From: Lumbricus terrestris
Lineage: Eukaryota; Annelida; Clitellata; Crassiclitellata; Lumbricidae
NCBI GenBank assembly: GCA_949752735.1
Contig: OX457042.1
Span: 27,038,900 to 27,102,899, forward strand
Direction of reading: 5' to 3'
Length of the DNA stretch: 64,000 nucleotides
The first letter of the stretch is position 1, and each line of letters begins with the position of its first letter. Under the pieces are notes generated by a model. It had not been told where the DNA came from. It saw only the letters and a list, made by a program, of their open reading frames with translations, and did not search any database. Made by a program: the position numbers and the translations under genes. Shown here in pieces: positions 44,401 through 54,459 of the stretch.

Positions 44401-45508
44401 ATCAGCTGTATTTCAGGCAAAGCTGTGTGTAAGCAGCAGATTAATTGAACTGATAAGTTTTTTTTATGGTTTTGGTATGTTCTGAGTCTAAGATGGAAAT
44501 GTATGTTTTATGAGAATTTTTCGTAGCAGTTTAGTAATGTTAATAACCAGCTGTTTAGATAATTACTTAATTTCCAACCTTTCAGTGATTTGCATCAGCA
44601 GTTAGATGTAGCAATTTCTCTATGTGTATAGGAACAGTTTGGTCATTTTTAACTAAATTCACATGAAATTATCTCAATGAAAGTGATATACTGACGAATT
44701 GTTTCCAAGAGATTCTCCAAAGCTGCTATATAACTGACAAGGTACAGTGGCAATGGTGTAGAATGATATGTGGTGGACCACTGGTGGTACAGCGGTATGT
44801 AACCTAACCTGCGTTCCCACCCTCGGAACATGTCTGGCTCTTTCTATAGATTGCTCAAGACTTTTCTTTTTGACCGGGCTTGGGTTGGGAGCGCCTCTGA
44901 GTAGACTCCTTGAAGGGGCGCTATATAAATTACATAGATAGATAGATAGATAGATAGATGTTCTGTGCCTTATAACCAGCGGGACACAGGTTCAAATCTA
45001 CCTCATGTCACTGTTTAGCATACCTGGACAAGTTACTCACCCACAGTTGTCTTTGAGGGGCAACAGAAAGCCAGATAACTATTTCATTCCACTGTGGCAA
45101 TAAAAGCCTTTGGGCAGAGAACTCGTCATCGTCATACATGTATTTGTGATTTTGTGATCCCTTGTTTGAAAGCTGTGCTGGTCTGGCTCTGTAGATCTGG
45201 ATGTGTGGTGGAAGCGTGGAGACGATTCCGTGCTCGCACGTCGGACATCTTTTCCACCTGCAGAGCCAGTCGTTTTTACACGATTCTACGTTTAAGAATT
45301 CTGCAGCGATCGCTCAGATGTGGCTCGACGACTTCAAGGATCTGCATTTCCAACAGACTGGGAGGTCACTTCCGAAGGTAGACTCAATGCAATGGAATTA
45401 TTAGTTATTGTTTTTACGGTACCTATATGTATGAAGTGCTACTCTGAAGTAGCTAAGCAAAGGCTTGGTTTCAGAGGGTTGTCAAGTGAAGTTCCAAGTC
45501 TGGTTGCA

Positions 45509-45597
<89 letters not shown>

Positions 45598-48500
45598 AAG
45601 AGAAAGAGGGAGGGAGGGAGGGGAGAGGGAGGGAGGGAGAGGGAGGGAGGGGGAGAGAGAGAGGTTTTAACATCCTGAGTTGATACGGATTCTGGGTAGT
45701 TTGATAAACTGGATCAATGGCATAAACTGACTATTTGAATATTTACTACAATAATTATAAGTTTATTGTGTTTTTCTGCATAAGCTAGAAATGGTTGATT
45801 GACCAGTCCTGACAATGTTATTGGGTTACAACTGTACGTTACCAATATAATTGCCGACTCGAGTTTCACACTGAGATGCTTGCGGCATTGTTATACTGGT
45901 GCCATGGAAGTTAATTCGTTTGATTATAATGGTCCCTGCAAGATATATTATCTGGATGGATGGATCCGATTTGACCAGGGTCTATGACAACAGAGGCCAT
46001 TACCCTGGACAGAAATTTGCTCGGCATATTACAGCACTTAAGAGCAAGTGTAAAGTAAGGCATTCTTTTTACTTACCAGTAACATAGATACTTACCCAGG
46101 GTGGACCAAGAAAAAGACCCCTTACGATTTTTTGCCAATATCTTGACTAAAGGTAAGAATTGGCAAAAACCGAAGGGGGGTCTTTATGGCCAATCCTGTA
46201 TGTGTATATTACGGCTTATCCCGCAGTTAGCTGTTTGTGAGGCGTCCTTGTGTTGGTGTGACCGCATTATGGCGCCATATAAATTGTCGTTATTATTATA
46301 TTATTAGTGTCTAGATAACTGATTAATTAACTACCAATGAGTAATGCTTGTGGCTTTCGTAATATTTCAGCTGAACAATTCTGCTGTGCACTGGTCCCTG
46401 CGTGAGCGCCTGCATTGTCATACGTTCGACAGGTATCTGCGCAATGTGCATCCGACTTTGTTTGCTCCATCGCTTGCCCTCGCCTCCGGAAAAGTAAGTA
46501 GTCGGTTGCGATGACATGGGGACATTTGATTTTCATCGAGTAATTGGAATCTACGAATTTCTAAGGCAGTACTCGAAAGCCAAGTGCAGGCAGGGCACCA
46601 GTTTATTGATGACTGCTATGTGTAGTTGGAGGGTTTGTCCAAAAGAGTAATATCCTGAGTATCCTGTTGTGATGTTTCCCAGCCAATATGATTAGATATA
46701 CTGCTAATCATTGACACTAAAGATCCTTATTGGAAACAATAAGAGCTGCCAGATAATGTGGTAAGGTCACATAATGTTTGAGGAGATACTCCTTAGAAGT
46801 ATAATCAAGAGATGAATGAAAGAGAAAGCCAATGGAAGAGAAAGAACGGTGTTAAGGATGAAGGAGGTCCTTTTCCAGCAGGCTAAAGGAGAGGGCTGGA
46901 CAATGAGAAGAGTAATGACATTGGAAGTATGAACCTGCCTAAGGGGACAGAAGAAGCCCACCCACCTGGTGTTCAATTTCAACAGAGGACTTTCAGGCTC
47001 AGAATTGATTCCACTACTCTTTCTCTATTCTGCATGGTGCGTTGTAGGATACAATTCCTAAGGTGAATTTGATCCTCACTAGGTCAGAGTAACATTGGCT
47101 CCGACACACATTCTCTAGCCCATGCGGTGCCTATTAGGGTATGATTTTTACAGGGAATTGACAGTCACTTACTTAGACAATCCTCTACTGGGATGGTTTT
47201 TCTCCAGAAATGATGACTAGTACTGTTACACAATTAAAATTGTAACTTTTCAGTCATTAGTTGATTTCTTCCTACAAATTGGTTTTGTTTGCCTTGTAGC
47301 CCTTATAACAAGTTAGCTGTGAAACTTCAGTGCCCAGTCTACATTGAGTAGTTTCTCCATTATTTTTGGGTTGAGTTTGGTCAATGTATATACTGTATGA
47401 GTTGAGTTTGGTCAATGTTATGGGTTTGAGTTTGGTCAATGTTTATAGGTTGAGTTTGGTCAATGTTTATAGGTTGAGTTTGGTCAATGTTTATGGGTTG
47501 AGTTTGGTCAATGTTTGACGGGTTGAGTTTGGTCAATGTTATGGGTTGAGTTTGGTCAATGTTTATAGGTTGAGTTTGGTCAATGTTATGGGTTGAGTTT
47601 TGTCAATGTTTATGGGTTGCGTTTGGTCAATGTTTATGGGTTGAGTTTGGTCAATGTTTATGGGTTGAGTTTGGTCAATGTTTATGGGTTGAGTTTGGTC
47701 AATGTTTATGGGTTGAGTTTGGTCAATGTTTATGGGTTGAGTTTGGTCAATGTTTATGGGTTGAGTTTGGTCAATGTTATGGGTTGCGTTTGGTCAATGT
47801 TATGGGTTGCGTTTGGTCAATGTTTATGGGTTGAGTTTGGTCAAGTCAATGTTTATGGGTTGAGTTTGGTCAATGTTTATGGGTTCAGTTTGGTCAATGT
47901 TTGTTTATTTGATTTCTTCAGATCAGAAACAAGGTGCGAGTGGCAACGGACGATGGAAAGGCGGCAGTCTGTCTGAGCATTCGGACGAGGGACGGCAGCA
48001 ATCGTTTGGAAGTGGCAAATTGTCGCTCGTTCAAAGACATGGGAGGGGTCAGTCAGTCATTTCCAGGTTTTAGTAATAATAATTTATGATAATTACGGCA
48101 ATTGATATGGCACTGTAACATAGTCATGCTGTTGCAAGGGCACCTAATATTTCCTTCTGCTGCTAAGAATTTTTATTTCCTCTGCATAGTTATTTGCTGA
48201 AACCTGAAAGAGAGGGTTGGAATAATTGAGAAAGCAAATGGTATAAAAAAGTGAGCAAAGGAATTTTCAGATGAGTGACTGAAGAAATGAAAAAGTGAAG
48301 AAGAAAATCAGTGATTGTTTAGTGAATGAAAATAATTTAGCACCAAGCGTTTTAGATTGTAGGTTCTGCCATATCTGGAATGGCCACCATTGGCCTTGTG
48401 ACTAATGCCTAGGCTAAACTCGCCTGCCTATCCTACTTTTTTAGTCGTGGCCGGACTGGAGCGCCTCTTGAGTCTTCCGTAGGTCTAATAGGTCCCTTGA

Positions 48501-49746
48501 AGAGGCACTATATAAATTCTCGGAATGAATGAATAAATTAATTAATTAATAAGCGACTGGATGGGTGAGTGGACAAAAGGCTGAATCGATTAATGGATGG
48601 AATAATAAATTAGTGATAGGTGATTAGTTGTATTGATGAATTAAGGAATGATAATACATAACAATACATAATAATAATAACAATAATTACGACAATTTAT
48701 ATGGTGCAGTAACACAGCCATGCCGTTACAAGAGCGCCTTAAATAATGATTAAATGAGTCGGTGGATTTGTGTTGGTTAAATTGCTGTTTTAGGTTTGGC
48801 TGCTTAGTCGAACGGGTGAGATCCGCCAGGGCAGCAGCTGCCTCGATTATCCTGGTGGTTCGATTCTTGCATATGCATGCCACGGTGGACGAGGAAATCA
48901 GGAATGGACATACACAGAGGTCAGTGACCACTGACCAATCAAACAAATGACAAGGTCCAGCACTAAGAGAAGCATTACTTTTACAGATGTGCTTTAGGGG
49001 TGTCGCCTTGCAGCCAAAGCGTTGCAGGTTCGAATCCACCTCAAGTTGGCTAGTACTTCACTCGCAATTGCTCAGCGCTTCGGCGTGAAACTCCGATACA
49101 GTGTTCGCTCTGTAGTCGGGAGCGCCTCTGAGTAGCAAGCTTGAAGAGGCGTTATAGCAGAGGTGCGTTGCGTTTATCGTGTGCACACACCAGTGCGTCG
49201 CGCTTCTGAAAGGCTCTTGCTGCGAGAAGCGCTTTATAAATGGTCAGATAAGATAAGATAAGATATAGCAAGTGCGCATACATACAAACATACAAACATG
49301 TGCGATTGTACTTGTGTGTGTATGTGTGCAAATATGCATCTAAAAGTCTTTTCTCTGCACAGAATATAATGTAGTACAGTACGGTAGATAGGCATTGTTC
49401 AAAGGCAAACACTCTTTAATTGAGGAGTTCTGCAAAGATTGATTGGGCAGCCATGTTTATCGTACCGAAAAAACATGCACTTGCAATTCACCAAACTTGA
49501 AATCACAGTCTAAGAGTGATTGTTGGTTGGACTGTTTTTCAGGACCGGACAATTAAGCAGGTCGGCACAAAGCGCTGTCTAACGCTCTCATCATCCGACG
49601 GAGCGTCGTTGTCGATGGAAGAGTGCGACGGATCGGATCTCCAGGTCTGGTACTGGAAGCGCCGTTCCAGCGGAAATGATGCCGACCGATCGAGAGACGA
49701 CGGGAAGCCGCTGGTCAAGCAGGAACTGGCGGCCGTTGCCTTTTGA
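38014..49746 (+). CDS. GALNT: Polypeptide N-acetylgalactosaminyltransferase (complete, 12 exons)
   Basis: Golgi type II membrane enzyme that starts mucin-type O-glycans by moving GalNAc from UDP-GalNAc to Ser/Thr. Exons join(38014-38449,39374-39527,40803-40972,41621-41785,42475-42688,44250-44370,45195-45364,45979-46054,46371-46493,47922-48047,48794-48919,49543-49746) give 694 residues in frame. Seen: MICRRRR, then one signal-anchor helix; stem; GT-A domain with [27 protein letters not shown], the DxH motif in FLDAHCE and CSHVGH; then a ricin-type lectin domain with CLDYPGG, QEWTY and QVWYW. Odd residues: the WGGENxE block reads FGSGQNLE, the Arg after VGHxF is His, and the acceptor loop lacks PYxFPGG. 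The protein may therefore be a divergent or weakly active member. The subfamily cannot be named. Confidence 0.94.
38652..38733. mobile_element. Tiny TTAA-flanked MITE, 74 bp
   Basis: The inverted ends CACGTTGACCGCC and GGCGGTCAATGTG are flanked by TTAA (38652-38655 and 38730-38733), as expected of piggyBac-like insertions. It lies in GALNT intron 1. Confidence 0.7.
39374..39527 (+). CDS. GALNT: GALNT exon 2, ends inside a 39-bp array
   Basis: The acceptor GTCACAG ends at 39373. It reads [15 protein letters not shown], then [12 protein letters not shown], the family's RxLPDxRxPxC region. It ends at donor GTAAGC inside the first unit of a seven-unit tandem array. Confidence 0.87.
39502..39774 (+). 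repeat. 39-bp tandem array copying an exon end (7 units)
   Basis: Seven units of 39 bp each contain TTACAG (acceptor-like), GATGTTCGCAATCCGGC and GTAAGC (donor). Unit 1 is the real 3' end of GALNT exon 2. GT is kept in units 1, 3, 4, 5 and 6, and changed to AT in units 2 and 7. Confidence 0.93.
39815..40015 (+). mobile_element. MITE of the CAGGGCTTTTT family, copy A
   Basis: About 85-90 % like 40464-40659 by eye, with shared 'tttttagaactgcacaa' and 'aactgcacgttaaaaaa' plus the GCCCTG end. The left end is degraded. Confidence 0.7.
40464..40659 (+). mobile_element. hAT-type MITE of the CAGGGCTTTTT family, copy B
   Basis: The ends CCAGGGCTGTTTTTAA and TTAAAAAAGCCCTG are flanked by a perfect 8-bp duplication TCGTGGGA (40456-40463 and 40660-40667). 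Confidence 0.88.
40803..40972 (+). CDS. GALNT: GALNT exon 3 (start of catalytic domain)
   Basis: The acceptor CTGCCTCAG ends at 40802. It encodes [20 protein letters not shown] to LLVDDASTH, the nucleotide-sugar-binding start of the GT-A fold. It ends in phase 1 at donor GTAAAA. Confidence 0.92.
41531..41608 (+). repeat. Perfect 39-bp tandem duplication before GALNT exon 4
   Basis: AGTTATTGCTTATCGATTGT and the next 19 bases occur twice head to tail, ending 12 bp before the exon 4 acceptor. Confidence 0.9.
41621..41785 (+). CDS. GALNT: GALNT exon 4 (DxH motif)
   Basis: The acceptor AACAAAG ends at 41620. It encodes [15 protein letters not shown] to [14 protein letters not shown], which includes the metal-binding DAH. 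The usual RxGLxxAR stretch reads [12 protein letters not shown]. It ends in phase 1 at GTTAAT. Confidence 0.9.
42060..42140 (+). repeat. LINE 3' tail remnant
   Basis: 'ccttgaagaagcgctatataattgc' followed by a (GAAT)n tail. Confidence 0.55.
42210..42397. mobile_element. hAT-type MITE, 188 bp, in GALNT intron 4
   Basis: The ends CAGGGGCGGATCCAGG and TGTATCCGCTCTTG are flanked by a perfect 8-bp duplication ACATGTAT (42202-42209 and 42398-42405). It is the same family as 25959-26330. Confidence 0.9.
42475..42688 (+). CDS. GALNT: GALNT exon 5
   Basis: The acceptor CTTTGACAG ends at 42474. It encodes [28 protein letters not shown] and [12 protein letters not shown], all typical GALNT blocks. It ends in phase 2 at GTTAAT. 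Confidence 0.93.
42695..42772 (+). repeat. TAA/TACTAC microsatellite
   Basis: (CTA)n and (TAA)n runs lie just after the GALNT exon 5 donor. A second TAA-rich run is at 43190-43232. Confidence 0.8.
42779..43450 (+). mobile_element. LINE C-terminal fragment with repeated 3' ends
   Basis: A frame at 42779-43126 reads [36 protein letters not shown] and [11 protein letters not shown]. This block is common at the C-terminus of some invertebrate retroelement proteins. A second copy of its last codons follows at 43240-43302 ([10 protein letters not shown]). The 3' block 'gcctgagggatcat' occurs three times (43157, 43341, 43430). Confidence 0.65.
43715..43915 (+). mobile_element. CR1/L2-like LINE 3' end
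   Basis: 'cccctatgacctggaatgg' (the PxTWN block) is followed by 'ccttgaaggggaaccatat', in GALNT intron 5. Confidence 0.6.
44250..44370 (+). CDS. GALNT: GALNT exon 6 (Gal/GalNAc-T motif)
   Basis: The acceptor TTTGTTGTAG ends at 44249. It encodes [16 protein letters not shown] to [12 protein letters not shown]. The normally invariant GGENxE is changed to GSGQNLE. It ends in phase 0 at GTATAC. Confidence 0.92.
44815..44960 (+). mobile_element. CR1/L2-like LINE 3' end with GATA tail
   Basis: 'gagtagactccttgaaggggcgctatataaat' followed by (GATA)n, in GALNT intron 6. Confidence 0.7.
45195..45364 (+). CDS. GALNT: GALNT exon 7
   Basis: The acceptor GGCTCTGTAG ends at 45194. It encodes [20 protein letters not shown] to [12 protein letters not shown]. 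The donor GAG|GTCACT at 45365 is chosen because it joins exon 8 in frame (R, then VYDNRGHY). A second GT at 45378 would break the frame. Confidence 0.8.
45510..45662 (+). repeat. GA microsatellite
   Basis: (GA)n of about 80 bp followed by a GGGA-rich stretch, in GALNT intron 7. The Arg-Glu frames through it are not genes. Confidence 0.95.
45979..46054 (+). CDS. GALNT: GALNT exon 8
   Basis: The acceptor TTTGACCAG ends at 45978 and the pyrimidine tract is weak. It encodes (R)[20 protein letters not shown] to KCK and ends in phase 0 at GTAAGG. This is the linker between catalytic and lectin domains. Confidence 0.72.
46371..46493 (+). CDS. GALNT: GALNT exon 9
   Basis: The acceptor AATATTTCAG ends at 46370. 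It encodes [19 protein letters not shown], matching the conserved LRxxLxCxxFxWYLxNVxP segment before the lectin domain. It ends in phase 0 at GTAAGT. Confidence 0.9.
47370..47905 (+). repeat. 24-bp minisatellite, about 22 units
   Basis: The unit is GGGTTGAGTTTGGTCAATGT plus TTAT, with 23-bp variants lacking one T. It ends immediately before the pyrimidine tract of GALNT exon 10. Confidence 0.93.
47922..48047 (+). CDS. GALNT: GALNT exon 10 (lectin repeat alpha)
   Basis: The acceptor GATTTCTTCAG ends at 47921. It encodes [20 protein letters not shown] to FKDMGG and ends in phase 0 at GTCAGT. A 24-bp minisatellite runs to within about 20 bp of the acceptor. Confidence 0.87.
48385..48545 (+). 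mobile_element. CR1/L2-like LINE 3' end
   Basis: 'cttgaagaggcactatataaattctcgg' with (GAAT)n and (TTAA)n tails, in GALNT intron 10. Confidence 0.65.
48794..48919 (+). CDS. GALNT: GALNT exon 11 (lectin repeat beta)
   Basis: The acceptor TGCTGTTTTAG ends at 48793. It encodes [19 protein letters not shown] and the QxW motif QEWTY. It ends in phase 0 at GTCAGT. Confidence 0.9.
48985..49280 (+). mobile_element. 5'-truncated tRNA-SINE split by another insertion
   Basis: The SINE body runs to 'gcgttatagca' (49157). About 105 bp of other sequence follows, ending in (AGATA)n. The SINE then resumes as 'atagcaagtgcgcatac', with ATAGCA repeated on both sides as a likely target duplication. Confidence 0.7.
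49543..49746 (+). CDS. GALNT: GALNT exon 12 (lectin repeat gamma, terminal)
   Basis: The acceptor TGTTTTTCAG ends at 49542. It encodes [20 protein letters not shown], the QxW motif QVWYW and a charged tail ending LAAVAF. Stop TGA is at 49744-49746. Confidence 0.92.
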   Translation, partial: DRTIKQVGTKRCLTLSSSDGASLSMEECDGSDLQVWYWKRRSSGNDADRSRDDGKPLVKQELAAVAF

Positions 49747-49944
49747 ACACCACTCGTCGTTTCTCATATAAATTGAAGTTCTGTTAGAAAACTTCCACGT
49801 GGGAGAGAGAGATAAGTGCAAGTAATGCCGCCATGCGATTCCACGCTTCACTGCATTTCTAGCAGGAAATTCTGATGTAGGTGATGTGTATGATGGTTCT
49901 GGTTCATTGTTATGGTTGACTGGCATTTTACAGAACCTCTAGAT

Positions 49945-50957
49945 CAGCGTTTCCCAAACTGGGTTCCGCGGAACCCAAGGGTTCCGCGGGGCGATCACAA
50001 GGGTTCCGTGAGAAGTTGAGAAAAAAAGAAATTTTTCTGCAATACAACATTTCAAGCAGCTTTTGAAAATGCACTGGAAGTTTGAAACTAGCGTCAGTCA
50101 TCTTTTGTGTTTTGTCCTCACCTGACCTTTCAGTGATTATTAGCAGTCCAATAATTAGCCTAGTATCATCAAAGATCTAATATCTTTGGCGTCATAGTAT
50201 GTAGTTTGTGTAAGCTTAGACATCACTGCTGATTGCTGAACGTAACGTGGGCCTACGTGTAGGTCAGAGCTTCAGCCTTAGGCTGAACAGTGACGCAGTC
50301 ATCTTTGACACCGTAAAACGCAAGTTTAAAAAGAATCGCCAAGCCTGACCTTGTACAGTAGTAGCAACAAATAGTGATTTTAATTTGTTTGTGTGAAAAT
50401 TTGCCAAAATTGAGCGACTTTTACGTACGCTAGCTATAGGTTCTAACCTCTTTTATTTAATTTAGAAACTTGGAACGCTTTCCAAACTCACACAATTTTT
50501 AATGGTTCTCGAGGAAACCATCGTTCAGAAATTGCAAATCATTTTCACGGCCTGAAAGTGAGCTTGGCTAAACCCTTCCTTTTCATGAATTACAATATTA
50601 GGATACGAAACCACTCAATAAAGGTGAAAAGCAGCCAAATCTTCTAATGGTGGCTACGAACTTCTAATTGACCTATCACGAAATGAAGCAGAATTCCAAT
50701 GAACGTTCACATTCTAACCTCACGTAGGGCATACTCTTAGTAAGATCCACAAAATCGTGGTTTTTAAAACAGTGCAATTTAATCTTTCATGATAATTGTA
50801 AAAAAAATAAACCTTCTAAAATTTAGTGTATTTAGGTATGTTGCATTTGATACCCGTGCGTTCAGCATGATTCAATGCGTTTAGTTGAGATTGGGGTTCC
50901 GCCCGAAAATATTAGGACGCGAAGGGTTCCGTGGCCCAAAAAGTTTGGGAAACGCTG
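49945..50957. mobile_element. hAT-type element, 1013 bp, just after GALNT stop
   Basis: The ends CAGCGTTTCCCAAACTGGGT and AGTTTGGGAAACGCTG are flanked by a perfect 8-bp duplication CTCTAGAT (49937-49944 and 50958-50965). It sits about 200 bp after the GALNT stop and so probably in the 3' UTR. No transposase is seen. Confidence 0.92.
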
Positions 50958-50965
50958 CTCTAGAT

Positions 50966-53900
50966 CAATTTAAAATACGCTCAGAAGAGCAGATTCAGGT
51001 GCCATGCTTCCCTCCGACCTTATAATAAAGCCGCTGCAATGAACAAACGATGAGCAAGAATGATTAAAAATCTCATGACGTTTACCCCATTCCCCTATAA
51101 ACTGAGATGGGAAGAAGGTACGCTAAGTTCCGGATCTGCTAGTGCACAGTAGATTTCTTGTGGGATGCTTTAATGTGATGCCAATTCAGGGATTGGAATT
51201 CCAATTTGAATTGTGGAAAATGACCAAGCATAATGTAAGTCTCTCTATGAGTAAGTACTGGTGCGGATAGTAGAGGTAATTGTTATATTGAGGTTTCATT
51301 GTGCAATCAGGTACTGGTGTAAGCCAAAGTGCAGTTAGCAATTTCGACCAAACGAAGAATATACTTGTTTACTTACAAAGCCAATTCTACCAACGTTTTA
51401 GGATTATATAATGAAAGCGGTTGACCCGGAGATTTTTTCTAAATAGAAACAGAGAAGTCCCTTTTGCACTTGACAGTGGCTGTATTATAGCGCAAGTCGT
51501 AGCACAATTTCTTACATCCACCTTTGAACTTGATTTCGCTGTGTACAAAGAACTTTAAGCTTTCATTTTTTAGTTCAGTGTTTTGTTTTACATAAGCCAT
51601 TTTCAGTGTATGATTGTAAACATTTGCATAACTCCTTTAAAGGAACCCCTGTAACGTGTTTTATAATAATTATTGTTGCAATTATTGGCTAAGATGTTCG
51701 CTGCCTTACGTTTCTGGTTTTAAAGTGTTAGTAAGATATTGAAGCAGTTTTTTGCTGTGCTGGCTTTCGTTGACAGTTTCAGAGCATTTCTCTTACAGCT
51801 CAGTGTCTAGAGGAGCTTCGGGTTTTATCCATATCACAATTATAGTTACGTGTACACGGGCAACCTAGTTTCATGCCAAACCGTTATCTAAAATATTTTC
51901 GATGTTGTTGAAGTGTTTATTTTAAGGCTAACGGCCCGAGATCATTTTGCCACAATGTATGCATATACAAGCTCAAATCCACCGCTCTATTGATTTGCTA
52001 TTTTAATGCATGTTTTAGAACCACTTGATTAGCATTTGCTCAGAAACAGGCCAACCGATCCAAGCAATGTTTTCGTCACTTGAATTTTGTGCTTTATTCC
52101 ATTTTTTTGCCTGAAAATATTCAGAATTCTGAATATAGTCTGAACATAACGAGCAGCTGAAGGACGATCGCTGAGGCATGAAGCTCCGAGCAGGGGAGAG
52201 GTTTGGGGAGGGGGATGCAAAAAAAATTATTTCCACACTGCAATGGTAGCATTTTAGGCTGTCATTATAACAAAATTTCTCATACTTTCATTGCTGTAAG
52301 ACATAGTTTAAGACTTCAATAAATGTCCCCTACCCATTGTTTAAATTTTCTGAATTTTGATACTGTAATGATTTTAAGTTGTCATGTTAATAAAATTGCT
52401 TATTATGGACAATTCACAAAGAGTGAATAACACTGTAGAAATTTGATATTTATTAAATATTTCTGCAACATTGGGGGATATAAGCATCTCCGCCCTCCCC
52501 CCCACCACAAATTTTGGAGGGACCGTCCTCTCCCTAAGTCTCCGCCTAGTAACTGTTTTGTTCAATCACTAAGCCACACTGTTAATTAAATACTTAGCAT
52601 CGTAATATTTTAATACAGTTAGGAGGATATTGAACTGTAGCTTTTAGTTTCCATATTGCCGCTGCATAATGTTGTTGATGTTTTCTGTTGTGATTAATTT
52701 TGTCAACTTATTCTTGTTAGCTCATGTTACATCATTCCAGAATTGATTGCATGTTTCTTTTCTTAAAGTTTTTCAAGCAGGTTTGATCATTTCCTTTGTA
52801 AACTATTTATGACTGTAAAGGGAAACAATTGCAAAGGTTTACCATGCATGCAGCAAGTGGCATTTATACGGTGCATTTAACTTTCACTTGCTTGTGGTGA
52901 GGTATACTGGAAATGAGGAAGAGACTTACAGAAGATTCAATGTAATTCTTGTTTCCAGTTACACTGTAGTCTAGATGCAGACAAACAAAGGGCCTGTTGT
53001 TGTCTGACAATTACTTTTGAACAGCGTGTTAAAATTAATTTCAGAAATTACACGGAATTTAACTGTTCATTAGTAGCTGAATTGGTTTATCAGTTTTGTG
53101 CACGAGATTAAAAAAATATATATATATATATATATATATTCGTTTAATAAAAGAAACCAGGTGTCACACTGCACAAGGGTACAAGAAGAAATAATATCTT
53201 TCAGTACTGGTCATTTGTTTAAGTATCATATCAAGGTGAGGAAGCCGATTTTTCTGCACGTTGGTATAATGTTCGTGGGACAAAAATTTACGTTTGTCTT
53301 TTGCTGGCAGCAAAGAAGTCGTGTAGTCGTTGTCGAAGGTTAGAACAGCGTCGAAGAAATGTGGGAAGCAGGCTGCACAGAACATGGGGAATCCGAGTCA
53401 CATCGCCTGACAAAACAAAAGAGGTCAATGTCAGCCATGGCTAATGCCGTAACTGTAGCTGTTTTTATGAATCTGTTAACGCTTTACCCAGAGTTGTACT
53501 GCTGCCTAGATAAAGCGAGCCAAGCCTTCCTATTGCACTGAACATGTGGTTGACATGCAACGAATAGATAGATGGTCAAATATTGCGATAGAAAAAGGCC
53601 AAGTCGACGATGCAATTGCTTTACAGGAACTAGGAGTCAACTGGGAAACCAGGCGGCTCATCACTACAGAGTTAAACCATTCTGCAGATTGTAGATACAT
53701 GTAAATGTATTTCTGAGAAGCGTGGTTCCATAGTTTAATCTTTTACCCGTTTGCCCCGAGAATATCCGCTGAAAACGGGCTTAAAATTTAAAAATTAACT
53801 GGTAAAGGGTTAAGGATCACTACTCAGGCGAGGTAAACACAGCAGCAGAAATCCAATGACCAACTTGCATTCACACTTGTTTGTCATGTACATGTACAAG

Positions 53901-54200
53901 AATGTAGTCCTGAAAGGATGGGAGACAGAGTTGGTAGCAGATGGTGTAGTATTCAACAAACGGTCACTAACCAGGCAACCAGCAGATCCACTCCAGAGTC
54001 TAGAAAGCTAGAAACTACGGGAGTTGAAAGGGTACATCAAGGAGGCCGTTTTCAGCCACATAGCCCTTAACCTAAGATGGGATGGAAGAGACCTTGGCAG
54101 GTCTGGTTGGTGACCCCTGTAATCCACTACTACATCGAATAGTTTAATTAGCATAATGTAAAAAGATTGGACTGAATGTCATCACAGTTTATGGTACAAC
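50966..54200. other. GALNT 3' flank and intergenic DNA
   Basis: No gene was recognised. AATAAA near 51025 is a possible poly(A) signal. A (TA)n run is at 53117-53140. C- and G-rich patches near 52195 and 52490 resemble the ends of local MITEs but are not paired. Confidence 0.35.
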
Positions 54201-54459
54201 CAGGGCTGAAAGTGGTTTCCGTGACCTGCTGCTGCCGGGTCTCAGCTGGGTCGCATGTTTAACACATTTAGGCGCATGCATGCATCAAAAACTAAAAACT
54301 CTATACCAATTACGAAATGTTTAGTGAAATTGGTACAGCCTTTCAGAAATTTTGGGCGAATGACTAAAAAAAGTAAGAAAATTTTTCGGTTCAAAGGGTG
54401 TGTCCGCCCAAACGGCCATTTCACCCGGCAACTTTTCCAAAAAACCACTTTCAGCCCTG
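54201..54459. mobile_element. hAT-type MITE, 259 bp
   Basis: Perfect inverted ends CAGGGCTGAAAGTGGTTT are flanked by a perfect 8-bp duplication GGTACAAC (54193-54200 and 54460-54467). Confidence 0.93.

Noticed and set aside
45365..45377. Alternative GALNT exon 7 end at 45377 (adding SLPK)
   Set aside because: It leaves phase 0, which cannot join exon 8 at any AG that keeps VYDNRGHY in frame. The donor at 45365 does.
45320..45683. Arg-Glu repeat ORFs
   Set aside because: They are translation of a (GA)n microsatellite in an intron.
47583..47976. ORFs with QCLWVEFG or LVNVYGLS repeats
   Set aside because: These are read-through of the 24-bp (8-codon) minisatellite.
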